Part shown: one piece after another, positions 21,601-32,700 of the stretch
How the letters are laid out: every line of letters starts with the position of its first letter
Numbering within the stretch: position 1 is the stretch's first letter
Assembly (NCBI GenBank): GCA_016858145.1
Contig: JAEHOE010000059.1
Span: 653,656-717,655, forward strand
DNA: 64,000 nt
DNA from: Edaphochlamys debaryana
Lineage: Eukaryota; Chlorophyta; Chlorophyceae; Chlamydomonadales
Direction: 5' to 3'
Translations under genes and position numbers: made by a program
Notes under the pieces: model-generated
Told to the model about the DNA's origin: nothing
Seen by the model: the letters and a program-made list of their open reading frames with translations, nothing else
Database searches by the model: none

Positions 21601-22493
21601 TCCGCCCGAGGTCCTCACCGGTGGCTGGATTCCCCCTCACTGCGCCAGCCCCACGGCGGCCCCCGCCGCCCCGGCCTTCCCCGAGCTCGCCTCCGCCCGG
21701 GCCACGCCCGGCCCCGCGCCGTTCGCGCCCGCCACGCCAGGCCCGCTTGCACGCTTCTCCGCAATGGCATCATCTCCCACCAGCGGTAGCGGCGCGAACC
21801 TGGGCCCCAGCATCATGGCACGGGCGTCAATGGGCTCTGATGCGAACCGATGCACGGGCGAGGTCACGTTTGCGGCTGAGCTCACGTCCAGCGTGGTGGG
21901 CGAGCGCCTCTCCGCGGAGACCACCTCCACGCTGCAGGGACCCATGGTGACGCTGCGCATGGCTGACTTGGACGCGTGCGTCGAGGAGGAGCGGGGGAAG
22001 GCACAAAACGCGAAGGCGCAGGCCGCTGCGGTGGCCGCGGCCGCGGGCAACGCCTACTCATTCGGCGTGATGTTGTGGCAGCTGCTGATGGGGCGCACGC
22101 CGCACTACGACCTGCACCCCGCCCAGGTGAGCATGGGGAGCACTTGTACTTGTACTTGCACTTGATGTGCCGTACACGTGATGCACCAGCATGGAAGGGG
22201 CGTGCAGGGGTTGCACCTTGGGCACGCGCATGCATCCTTCTCACCCTCTTCCTTCGGCCGGTCCTTCCGTTCCGCAGATTATGGTCGGCAAGGCCACGGG
22301 CCTCGACATGTCCTTGCCCTGGGACGAGGTGGAGCAGGAGGACCTCCAGCGCCTGGGCGCATCGCTCGTGGCCACCAATCCCGCGGCACGGCCGTCCCTT
22401 CGCGCCGCGGCCGACGCCCTTGCGGGTGCGCTGCGGCTGCTCACCACTGAGGCGGCGGCAGCGGCTGAGGCGGTATCGCACGCCACCTGCTGA
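18641..22493 (+). CDS. TKL-like pseudokinase with large disordered insertions
   Basis: Exons 18641-18943, 19248-19620, 19787-20333, 20455-20794, 20935-21165, 21344-21470, 21588-22126 and 22278-22493 give 891 residues, all in phase. Kinase landmarks appear in order. The beta-3 lysine is K99 (PCVLKFE), HPHIC falls in the alpha-C/beta-4 region, the hinge reads VVSEWCDDGNLQQLM, and the alpha-E run is ALAALHAAGLH. The catalytic loop reads VPELNPTSVL, so HRD is VPE, Lys is Asn and the metal-binding Asn is Ser (533-542). DFG is ACG (581-583). The activation-segment end is YVPPEVL, then NAYSFGVMLWQLLMG (Asp to Asn) and the subdomain XI Arg in NPAARPSL. Ser/Ala/Pro-rich insertions (about 140-390, 595-640 and 655-780) break the fold. 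Loss of every catalytic residue except the beta-3 Lys argues for a scaffold or allosteric role. The start codon is the first in frame and is uncertain. Confidence 0.75.
21166..21343 (+). other. Probable GC-AG intron in the pseudokinase gene
   Basis: The exon ends AACCAG and the intron starts GCAAGA. The acceptor is CCCCAACAG, with phase 0 on both sides. GC donors usually need a strong CAG/GCAAG context, which is present. The next GT donors in reach would break the phase of the following exon. Confidence 0.55.
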
Positions 22494-22702
22494 AGCCTCA
22501 AGTGCGACCTGGCTGGGATCAGCTTGACCCGGGGGGCGCGGGGAACGCGGGGGATCAACGAATGATCCAATTCTTGTTTGATGCTGCTGGAATGGCTCGG
22601 GGGCTGTACCCATGCTGGAGGTGGCAGGACGGACAGCGGCATGCAACGAATCCTACCAGATCACTGACTTGCAACGGATCAGTCGGGTCATGCGGTGTCC
22701 CT

Positions 22703-22726
22703 CAGCAGTAGCAGTAGCAGTAGCAG
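22703..22726. repeat. (CAGTAG)n microsatellite
   Basis: A hexanucleotide CAGTAG/AGCAGT tract of about four units lies in the pseudokinase 3' UTR. Confidence 0.7.
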
Positions 22727-23945
22727 GCCTGGCCCTTGAGGTTGCACTGCACTTAACAATGTAGAGGTCTCAAGTATAGCGTAACTTTTCGGGGCGGGGG
22801 CCTAGGGCTGCCTGGTTGGGACGCGGTGGGGCCTGGCAACTATGCCGTTCAGGGCCAAGCTCGCAGGGAGCGACACTATTCGTCTGCGGCCCTGAACAAG
22901 GGTTAGTCTGCACTTACGCCACGTGTGTAGAGGATTTGCTGTCAACGTATGGTGGTCCACTCGCAAATGACTAGTGCCTGAAGCAGGTGTCTCTTACTCC
23001 GAGCCAGTGCGGCGTACCGGTGTGATGTTGCCCAAGGCGTCACGTGTCGCGGTGGGCATGGGGCGGCGTGCCAGTGCGGCAACGTGAAAGTGTAAAGTTG
23101 CTGTAGGTTTAACGTCGAGTGGTGGGTGTTCGTCGCCTGTGCTCTGCCTGGTGGCGTGAGGGAATAACGAACGTGCAGCGTCAAGGCACGTGAGATGACG
23201 GGGTGGGCTGCATGTCCGCTGCCGAGCTCCAAGCCAAAACACCGACCGTAGCGTATGAGCTTGCCCCAATGCGGGTTCCCTGGGGTAGACACCTCATTTT
23301 GAAAGCGGAGTTTTGTGTGTGCGGCTGTGTGAGTGATGTCCACACACGCCGTGCGTGTGGCGGCGTGAACGTGCGTGAATGCTAGTTTGCGAGCTGCCCA
23401 GAGGCTGTGTGCGACGGGTGCACTGTAGAGCGCCGCAAGTGTGATATCTTTAGAGGGTCCCGGGGAGGGGCGAACGGACCTCTAGGACCAGCGGCGCGGT
23501 GATGATTGCTGCGTTATGTGCTTCACTGTTATGAATGGAGTGGAAGAGTGACAGAGAGATCCTGATGGGGCCTCACTGGACCTCCAGTAGACCGCAAAAG
23601 CTCCATCCTGACTATGTACCGGGCGTAACGGGCGTGTCCGCGGTCATAAGGCGTGCTAAAATCTCCTTATGGTCCCAAGGGCTGGTTTCCCAGGTTTATA
23701 TGCTCGGGGCCAACTGACGGCGTACGATGTCCCGGTGGACGGGGGTCAGGCTACCAGGGAGGAGAGCAGGCGACATGACGTGTCGGCGGCGGGCAGGGTT
23801 GGCGTGGCTTGTTGGCTGCCACCCACCTTGAGTCAGTACGCGTGCGCGTCAATTTAGGCATCTCGTTCTAGGGGCAGGGCCTGATATACGCTTTTGGCAG
23901 TCTCGAGTTGTGGGGTGCCGCCTCAGCGCCCGCGTGGGTCACATT

Positions 23946-23999
23946 TTGCTGGGCTTGGGCTCATTAATCAGCTTGCTGGGCTTGGGCTCATTAATCAGA
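23946..23999. repeat. Perfect 27 bp tandem duplication
   Basis: Two adjacent units (TTGCTGGGCTTGGG followed by CTCATTAATCAG plus one base) differ only in their last base. There is no associated gene. Confidence 0.8.
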
Positions 24000-24544
24000 A
24001 TCATTCTTCAAATGTTTGCCGGTGAACCGAGGTGGCTGCTAGCGCGTGGCCTAAAAAGGTAAACGCGCAGGCCATCGGTGGGCCATCGGTGGCCCTCCCT
24101 GCGTCGGTCGTAGTACGAAGGAATTGATCACAACCGGGGGGTTTCACGTGGGGGCCGTGGCGGAGGTTGGGGATTGCGGCCATTCAAGATGCCTACGGCC
24201 CATGCACTACTGTTGGGAATGCTTTCCTGACCAAACTTATGCTGTTGGTGCACGCACGGGCATGCTTCGACGCAAGGGTGAGTTTGCGGTTGCAGTTGTG
24301 AGCATGGAGATTTTTACGTTGGCCTGGTCACCCGAGGGGGAAGGCGCTGGTATGCAGGGCTTGTGCACCGGCAATGGGCACGCTGGGTAGCTTGGGGCTG
24401 CTGCTGCGCTGGGGGCTGCAAACCTGTATGCACGTTGGCGGGACGGGTTTGCGGCAGCTGTCGCTGCCTTTATGTAAGGCTGGATGGCTGTGGAGGATCA
24501 AGTGGTGTTAGTTTTGGGGGAGGGCATGGGGGCAGGTCAGCAGC

Positions 24545-24549
24545 TTACA
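24545..24549 (-). terminator. TGTAA polyadenylation signal of SUFE1
   Basis: TTACA on the plus strand reads TGTAA on the minus strand, about 800 bases past the SUFE1 stop. It is the first such motif seen downstream. The stretch from here to 25,345 is then the SUFE1 3' UTR. A long open frame across it (24602-25324, minus) shows no protein-like features. Confidence 0.45.
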
Positions 24550-25345
24550 CGTCGTTGAACGAGCAAGGGCCCCGCCGGTACAGGTCCTTGACCGCGAGTC
24601 CTCAGTCCTCTTCGCCCTCAATGCGCACCCACCACGCCTTCAGCCCTCTGCGCATGCCGCATCTCACACATCGTCTCGACTCTCTCAAGTCCGGGTCCAC
24701 CACACCACTGACGTCAGCAATGCGCATATGCATTGCTCCATGACACGCCCTCGCGTTCCACACACCGCCGCCAGGCTTAGCTAGCAGGCCGCACGGCCAG
24801 CAGGCTATTGCCCCGGAAGCGTCACGCCACCCGCGAGACCTCGACCGATACAGACTCTCTGCTCTCTCCCATCCCGGCCCCTGCCTCTCCCACGTTGCGA
24901 GGCACTCGACTGGCAACCGGCTTGGGGTGCATCCCATAAATGCGCACTGGCCCCCGCAGCCCGGACGGGTAGCCTGAGCAGTCCCCAGTAGATTCCCGGC
25001 TACACCGCTTGTGCCGTCGCAGCCCCGCTTCTTCTCCAGCCTCTCCTCCTCTCCCCTCCCCAGGCTCTGACTCACAGACCCCAACCGCCCCCCTGTGCTC
25101 CGCACCGCGCCCTGCACCCTGTACCGGGCGCCTACCGCGCCTTGGCAAACGGGCGAAATCCTGTCTGCGGCCAACAGAAGCAGGCCACAGCTTTGGGGGC
25201 CCCGTGCCGACCGCTTGGATCGCCTACGCTCAACACCCCCCATCCTGCACCGGTCGTCTGACTGCGTTCTCCCGGGCCGGGCAGGCCGAGCGCTCCTGCA
25301 GTCATCCATCCATCCACGTGCCAAGCCCGTAAGCCCCCGGGCCCG

Positions 25346-28300
25346 CTACGCCTTGGCGTCCTCCTCGGGCGTCCGAGTCACCAGCGCCAGAGCGTGCAGG
25401 CCCCCCGCAAACTCCTGGTCCAAAAGCTGCGGCGAGACGGCGCGGCGAGCGTGTGCGCAAGGGTTTCAAGCAAAATGCAAATCGAGTGTGTGCGCGAGGG
25501 TGAGAGCAGCAAGGGTGGAAGAAGCAAGGGCGTCAGCCGCTACCATGATGTCAGCAGCTGTCTCGGTCCCTTGCGCTCTCACCCTCCGCGCATGGCGCCT
25601 CAGCCCGCCCTTTCAGCGCCTTCTAAGACCCAGACCCGCTGCTGCAGGGACTGACTCTCGCCAAGCAGTAGCCTGCATCCTCCGTGCGCCCCATGCCACG
25701 TTCCACGCCCACATCATCAACCCTCGCCCCGCTGCGCCCGGACCTCCTCTAACTGCCCACCCCCGCCCGCCCGACCCACCGCGTAGATCATGCGCTGGCG
25801 CTTGACCTGCGTGAGCCCCTCGAACGCGGGCGACACCACCTCCACCCGGAAGTGCGTCTCGCCAGCGCCCGCCTTGCCCGGCTTGGCGGACATCATGTGC
25901 GCGTGGCCTGCGTGCGGCGCGTGCGGCGGCAGGCTTGTGTTCATCACCGCACAGGACCGCGCAGCGCGGATCAGCACAGCCACTTCCCAACCACCGTTTG
26001 CGCGTCACAGTCTGCGTCGCCTTTCCAGCTCCCCGGTCACACCCGGACTAAACACGTAATACGCACCCGCGTGCTGCGCGCTCTCGTCCAGGACGCTCAG
26101 CCGCGTGGGCTGCAGGGCCTCCGTGATCTTCCGCGCCATGGAGTCACGCATGGGCGTGGTGGAGGCGGGGGCGGAGGTGGAGGCGGCAGGCTGAGCCGGG
26201 GCCGGAGCCGGGGGCGGCGCAGCGGGGGCCGGGGCGGCAGCCGCGGCCGGGGCAGCGACCGGGGCAGCAGCAGAGGCGCCGTTGCCGTTGCCGTTGCCGT
26301 TGGTCGCCTGCGGCGCCATTGCATAGAGCAAAGCGGTTCTATCATCCAGACACCTCAGCAGCGGTGTGAACGGGACCTGCGGTGCTCCACACCAGCACGC
26401 ATACCCCGTGCGTGCCTGGGACTTTCAGGCAACCTGGAAGCCCCGCCCCGGCCTCCCCCCCCCCCCCAATCCGCACCGGTACCGAGGCCGAGGGCGAGAC
26501 CTTGCCGCCCGCCGCCGCCACCACCTCCAGAGTCTTGCGCTGCATCAGCCTGACAGGGCACGGGGGGCAACGCAGCTCTTCACACAATCTCCCTTCCACC
26601 TGACGTAATCCCTGAGGCCCCTTTCCCTGCCCGCCTTACAAATGCCTGCCTATGCAACCCCCTACAAGCCAAAGGCCTCGTGGACCGTGCCGGGCCTTGC
26701 CGGGCCTGACGGGGCGCGGAAAGCAACGCGACGCTTAACGCAAGCGGCCCTCCGCCTGATGACCACACCCACCAACGGCTCACCGTAGCCCCCGTCCTTG
26801 AACCCCCCAAGCAAGAGGTCAAAGCCCCGTGGGCCGCGCCTTGCTGGGCCTTACTTAAACATGTTGAGGAAGCCGTTGTTGCGCGAGGGCGTGAGCGACT
26901 GCTTGAGCCCCAGCATCTCGATGAAGTCGGGCTCCAGGGACAGGATCTCGGCGGGCGTGCAGCCAGACAGACCCGTCACCAGCAGCGCGGCCAGGCCCTG
27001 GGGGAAGGAGGGAGAGGAGGGGAGGAGCGGGTAAAGGAGCGGGAAGGGAGGACCAGGTCTGGGCCGCGCGCCGGATAGGCCCATGTATGCAAGCGGCTGC
27101 AAGCTTCCGGACCGGTTATGTGGGGTCCCACCGCCGACAGGCGATTAGGCGCAGTGCTCCGCTCCTTTCCTCTTCCCGCTTCCCGCCTCGCTGGCCCCAC
27201 ACCCCACCTTGGTGAGCTGGGAGTCCGAGTCCGCGCGCCAGTAGATCTTGCCGTCGTCCCGCAGCTCAGGCACCACCCACACCTGCGCGGCGCCAGGGAG
27301 CGGTGCCTTCAGGCCAGGGCCGCGGACCGGGGCCCGAGTGACGAGGGCGGACGCGTGCAGGCACATGCGCGCCGGCATGCACTGGCCACGCGCTGGGCAG
27401 TACTGTCGGTGCCGGCCCGTGCAAGCGCGCCCGATGGGAGCCTCAGACCTGGCTGCTGGGGCCGGGGCGGCAGGGCGTAGGTAGCCACAGGCTCTGCGCC
27501 TGCGTCCCGGCAAGACTGCGCCTCCTAAGTAGGGACGCCCACACAGCCCGTGCGCTCGGAGACATGGGCGCCGTCTTTCACTGCCGCCTCCAAGCGCCCA
27601 GCGACTGAGGCCCAGCATCCATTACCCACTCCGGGCTCCGCTGAGGCGCGCTGCAGCCGTACGCATCCCAGAGACGTTGCAGTGGGTCGCCCTGGCCCCC
27701 CGGGCGCTTCACGCCAGCGGCTAAACGGAGGGAAACGCTACACGCGGGCCGCACGGCCACCGCTCCCTGCGGCGGGCACGTGCGCCCCGTGGCCACGACC
27801 TGGGACGCTGGCAGGAGCGCAGGAGACGGAAGGCTAGATCGACCTGAACGCATCCTGGCCAGCGTAGCACCCCTCCCGGCGCATGCTGCCCTGTGCTGCC
27901 CTGGCGCATAGCCGCCTCGCGTTCCGGCTCTCCTCCTGGCTGCAGCTTTCCTGGCCGTGCGCCCAACCCGTCGTAGCCTCTCCTGGTTACTTGCCGGCTG
28001 CACCGGTCAGCTCTCTCCCGGCCCTGCACGCAGCAGGTGCATTTCGGCCTCCAGGCAACATGCTTCCCGCCCGCACCTGGCTAACGCAGCCCTCCACCTT
28101 GTTGGCCGGGGAGTGGTCCGCCGCGGGCAGCGGCGACAGCTTGGTGGCGTAAAAGAGCAGCTGCTTGTACCTGAAGGTGGGTAGACACGGACATGCCGTG
28201 GGGTTTGGTGGGCTGGGTACCGTGCCAGGCCAGGGCCAGCCCTGGTGCAGTGCCACGCGTCGCCGCTACGTTGTAGGCCCGGGGTCCCCCACGTCTGACG

Positions 28301-28617
28301 CACCGCGCCATCGGATCGGGGACCATCTGGAACGCGCCCACGATCTTCTTGAGGTTCGCGGGAAGGTCCGATACCTTCTGGGCCGCCACGACCGTGCTCA
28401 CACCCTGCGTGCAGAATGCGGTGGCCAACGGGATGGGCGCGTTGAGCCACCCGTTTGGGGCAATGGCCCCCAACCCCACGCCAGGTTTGATCATAGCACG
28501 CACCCTGGCTTGATGGCTCCGCTGGGGACGGGCAGCTGGTGCCAATCGTGCGGGGCATCGCGGCGACGTCCGCAGGAGCGGGGCGACGCCGTGCCCAATC
28601 TGCCTCTGCGCCAGCAT
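25346..28617 (-). CDS. SUFE1: Plastid SufE-BolA fusion, iron-sulfur assembly sulfur acceptor
   Basis: Eight exons (descending): 28304-28617, 28077-28170, 27208-27282, 26855-26997, 26477-26549, 26067-26307, 25780-25907, 25346-25426, giving 382 residues. The first ~80 residues, rich in Arg/Ala/Pro/Ser, look like a chloroplast transit peptide. The SufE domain starts near LPANLKKIVGAFQMV. Cys133 in EGCVSQVWV is the residue that takes persulfide sulfur from the SufS-type desulfurase, and PSRNNGFLNMFKLMQRKTLE closes the domain. An Ala/Pro linker with an NGNGNGNG run (about 230-285) leads to a BolA domain: MARKITEALQPTRLSVLDES, GHAHMM, ETHFRVEVVSPAFEG and KRQRMIYALL. The same fusion order occurs in plant plastid SufE1. 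The invariant BolA His of RHR is Gln here. The exon 4 donor (AA/GTAAGG) hides an apparent TAA stop, and the next exon restores the conserved KLMQRKTLE. The exon 5/6 junction is the least certain. Confidence 0.85.
26281..26303. repeat. (CCGTTG)n hexanucleotide repeat in the SUFE1 linker
   Basis: An in-frame hexanucleotide tract encodes alternating Asn-Gly on the minus strand at the start of the SufE-BolA linker. Being in frame, length change would alter linker length without a frameshift. Confidence 0.7.
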
Positions 28618-29785
28618 TTTGGTCCCCTATTTAGAAGTACCGGAAGCCGTGTACAAGCGTGTTGTGGCCGGCGCCAAGTGACCGCTCCGAGCAAGGATGC
28701 CTACGCAAGCACGACAAAGAGGCTGCAAGTGTTTTGTGATGGTTGCTGTCGGCAATTGGGTGTAGGGAGAGCAGCTGTGCACGAGGCGAAGCCACCCCCG
28801 GATGGCCGATGCGGATGCCACCCCAGTTTTGACAGCCCGTGAACACCCGCTCCTGCACGACGTCGCAGCACATACACAAAGTCAGGGACATGATCGTGCA
28901 ACTCGTTTCTCAGCTTGACCGACAGCCCGGACGCGCAGGGCTTTGCTGCCAGAGACCGGCCGTTGCCTGACGCCGTGCATTGCATCCTTTCATACTCGCG
29001 GACGCTATTTTGGCTCTGTCTCTGGACGACCACTGCCGTGTCTGGCAGCAGGGCTCCGCTCGTTGGCTTGTCCAGCCGTAGCCCGGGACTCCAGGTGCAG
29101 ATAGCAGCCAAGGTAGGGAAAGTGAAGAGCATGTAGATTTCATTGGGAAGCAGCAGGGACTCGGGACGCATTGTCGCGCCTGGGTGTCGTCGAAAGGCGT
29201 CTCTCGTGGCCCTGCCATGGACGAAAAGGTCTGTTACCTTGAGCACGATAAGAGGGGCGCAATTGAAGAAGCTTGTCGGCGTGGGCCAGCTGGGCCGGTT
29301 GCGACATGGCAATTCTGGTTCTGAGTTGCCCGGTCCCCTCTCCGCAGGCAAAGTGACCGCCCTGGATGCTTCGCTAGCGCCTGGGCGCGGCGGGCGGGGC
29401 CTTCCCACACAGTGCTCCGCCCGTCCTGACGCCTTCTAGGTGGCCGCGCAGCGGCAAAAGCCCAGCCGGACCGCTCCAGCGCTTCAGTCCGCAACCCTTG
29501 CGCCCACGCGACCCTCGGAGCTCTTCCAACTCCCCACCACACTGCGTGTCAGCTCCAGCAGTGCTTGCAGCCACACAGCAAGCAGCGGGCCAGGGTGGCC
29601 TGCTGTGAGCTGTCAAAACGGCGGGCAGCTCCCCCGCTACTGACGCCGCACCGCGCCGCCCGGTCAAGGGCCGGGGCCCTCGCACGAGCCCTCCCCCTAC
29701 CGAGGCACACAGCTGTGACGCGCAGCACGCGTCACCCCGTCCGCCGCGCACAGAGGCAGCGGCTGGCGAGGACGCCAGCATAAGA
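28618..29785. promoter_or_regulatory. Divergent promoter region between SUFE1 and CFAP20DC
   Basis: The two genes point away from each other across ~1.17 kb that must hold both promoters and 5' UTRs. A minus-strand open frame of 235 codons (28701-29408) runs through it and includes a hydrophobic part (EIYMLFTFPTLAAICTWSPG), but it has no recognised homologue. It could be an unknown exon or chance. No TATA box is obvious. Confidence 0.4.
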
Positions 29786-32700
29786 ATGTTTGCCGCTGAG
29801 TACCAGGGCGGTTCGCACGTGGAGATTCTGAGCACGCATGGACAGAACCCGCTCAACGCGTGGCGCGTGTCGGGGCCGCAGAAGGGCGTTCAGAAAGTGT
29901 ACGACAAGGTACGTGGATGCATGGGGGGCCAGCTGGGGCGGGGAAAGGCCTGGACCATGCGAACAGCCAACTCGGGAAGAGAAGGGCCGCGTTCACGGGC
30001 AACGTGGAGCTTCAGACCTCCGGGTTCAAATGTGATATTGAAGCGGCTGAAGTGCCGGAATGCTGTCCAGGTGCCATGACTGCCTCGTGAGGCCATGCCA
30101 GAGCGGGGCAGGCCCAAGCGGCCGGTTCGGTTCGGGCCGGCCTGGCAGGTCCTCACCTACTTGCAGCTGCGCTCGGTGCTGACTCTGCTGCCCTGCCCGC
30201 TGTGTCCATTCGTCTCCCCGCTCCCCCCTAGGTGCTCAAGGGCTATGTGTTCGTGTCTGCGGGCGGCTGCCGCCTGGCGCTGCCGAAGGACGACCGCGCG
30301 GCGCTGGGCCTGGCGCAGCCGCACCTGCTGCTGCAGCTGGAGATAGGCGTGGTAGGTGGAGGAGGGGGCGGAAGGGATTGAAGGGAGGGTCCAATGGCCG
30401 GGGATAGTGAAGAGGGGCCCATAGGGGGGGGCCGGGGAGGTGTGACGGACAAGGGCGCCGGGAAGGGCGTGAAGTGGCTCGGGCGAAGCGCTCAGCCGGT
30501 GGAAAGGTGCAGTTGTGGGGCCGTGCCGAGGGGCCATGTGCGCCCACCTTGCGCCGCCACCGAACGCTCCCGGCCACTGCCACTGCCGCTCCCATCAGGG
30601 CGTGCCGTTCAGCGTGGAGGCAGGGGTGACGGACGGCAGCGGCACGCGGCGGCGCATCATTCTGTCCTCCTCCTTTTCGGAGCTGAAGACGACGCCGCTG
30701 CACGCTCAGGTGTGCCGCGACCCAGATGGGGAAGGGGGCACAGGCCGGGACCGGGATGGGGCTCAGCAGGCGCGTTCCTTGGGGCTCAGCAGACATTCTG
30801 CCCGTGAGGCACTCCATCGTGACTCGGCCCGACCCACATCCATGCTCATCGCCCCAGGTGCCGTTCGCCGCCGTCCCACGTGACACGTGGCTGAATCTGG
30901 TGCTGCCCCTGGCTGACCTGGCAGCCGTACTGTTCCGCGCCAGTACGGCAGGGGGCGCAAAGGGCGACACGGGCGGCGCTGGCGGCGGCGGGAGCCCGGG
31001 CGGGTTCCGGTCGCTGGACTCCCTGCAGCTGGCGGGCACGTGCCGGCTGCGGCGCATAGCCACGCTCAAAGAGGTGCCGCCCACGCCGGACGCCTATGAG
31101 GTGGGCGGGGCTTAGGCAGTGCCGTCTTAGGATGCTTATGCGGCGGTGTTTGCTAAAGCCCAGAGGAAGGCTTGGGGCACCTGCAAACCGTGGCGTGCGG
31201 AACAGGAGGGTCTGGTCGGGTTCAGGGGCTGCAGTGGCCAGGGCGAGATGAGGGTACCCGTGGTCGGCCCCTCACCATGCCACCCCTTCTGCCGACGCAG
31301 ACGGCCTCGACGCCCCTGCCCAAGCCACTGGACTTCCCGGCCGGCATGGACTACCAGACGCTGGTGCTGGACCCACGCAGCCTGGCTTTCCTGTCCACCG
31401 CCTCCTTCCCCTCGGGGCCTCCAGGGGGCCTGGGCCTGGGCGGCAGCTCGGCCGGCCTGTCGGGCACGATCGGGGCCAGCGGCGGCGGCCTGGGCGTTGT
31501 GGGCACGTCCACGGGCTCCTCCCGCCGCCCCACGGCGCTCACAATCACAGCCCACAGCGGTCTGCCGGGGTCCATCGTACCGCTGCCCAACGGCCGGTCC
31601 AAGTCAACCGCCGCCGCTGCGGCGGCGGCAGCAGCGGCTGCGGCTGCGGCTGCCGCCGCCGGCAGCTCGGACGAGGACGAGCGGGGGGGCACCAGCGGGC
31701 AGCACGGGAGGGGGTCATCGTCGGGGCAGTCAACGCCCACGGGCCGCAGCGCAGGAGCCGGGGCGGGAGGCCTGCCGGCATCTCCATGGGCGGTCAGCCG
31801 GGGGCCGCCTGGCGGCGGACTAGCGGCGGGCCACAGCGGTGGGAGTCACGGGCACCACCCCCCTGGCCACGGCCATGTGCACCCCCACCCGCCGCACCAC
31901 CCCCACGCCCACCCCCACCCCCACTCCGCGGGCGGTGCGCCGAGCGACCACACACAGCCGCCGCCCAGCAGGTGAGCGCGAGACGCAGGGAAGAGACGTG
32001 GGGTCTGGGGAGGGCCCCTGCTAGAAACAGAGACGTGGGGCTCGGGGCCTGCTCGTAGTGAGCTCACCTTGCTTGTGCTTGCATCCCGGCCATGCGCAGG
32101 CTGGGTCGAGCCCCTGGTCCGGGCGGCGGTATCAGCCCGAATGCAGGAGGCACCGCGACGTCCCACAACCCCGCCTCGCTGCTCAGCCTAGGACCCGCCG
32201 GCGGCGGCCGGCCCCCGCGGCAGCACCATGCAGGAGGGCACCCCGGCGGCGCCGGCAGCGCCGGCGGCGCACCGGCTGGCGGCGATGAGTCGGGCAGTGA
32301 CGGGCCGTTCGGCGGCCGGCGGGCGGTGTCGGCCCAGACGGTCGGACGGAACGGCGCTGCCGCCGGCGCGACGACATCGGGAGCCAATGACGCTGGGGCC
32401 GGGGCGGCGGCGGGCGGCGGCGGCGCTGGCGGCGCTGTCGGGCTGCCCAAGTCCCCGCCGTGGCCTCGCTCGGTCATGAGCAAGCGCGCGCAGAGCGGGC
32501 CGGCGCGGATCAGTACGGACGCGATCTCACAGGGCTTGGGCGAAACCAACGCTCCCATGGACACTCCCATGTCCCCCTCCTTGGTCCCGCGCCCCAACCG
32601 CCGCGGCTACGGCATAACTGGGACGTACGTACCGCCGCCAACCATCGTGGAGGGCGCGGAGCTGACGTCGTCAGGTGGCGGCGCCGCCAGCGGAGGCGGC

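Larger units (their letters stand above)
22494..24544. other. 3' UTR of the pseudokinase and intergenic spacer
   Basis: A TGTAA at 23091-23095 is a plausible polyadenylation signal about 600 bases past the pseudokinase stop. Beyond it the sequence is less GC-rich and holds no convincing exon. Short open frames on both strands lack recognisable motifs. Confidence 0.35.

Noticed and set aside
24602..25324. 240-codon minus-strand open frame after SUFE1
   Set aside because: It lies between the SUFE1 stop and its TGTAA signal, so it is 3' UTR, and the peptide is Arg/Gly-rich without motifs.
26849..26857. Stop codon TAA ending SufE at NGFLNMFK
   Set aside because: The sequence AA/GTAAGG is a good donor, and splicing to 26549 restores the conserved KLMQRKTLE and leads into the BolA domain.
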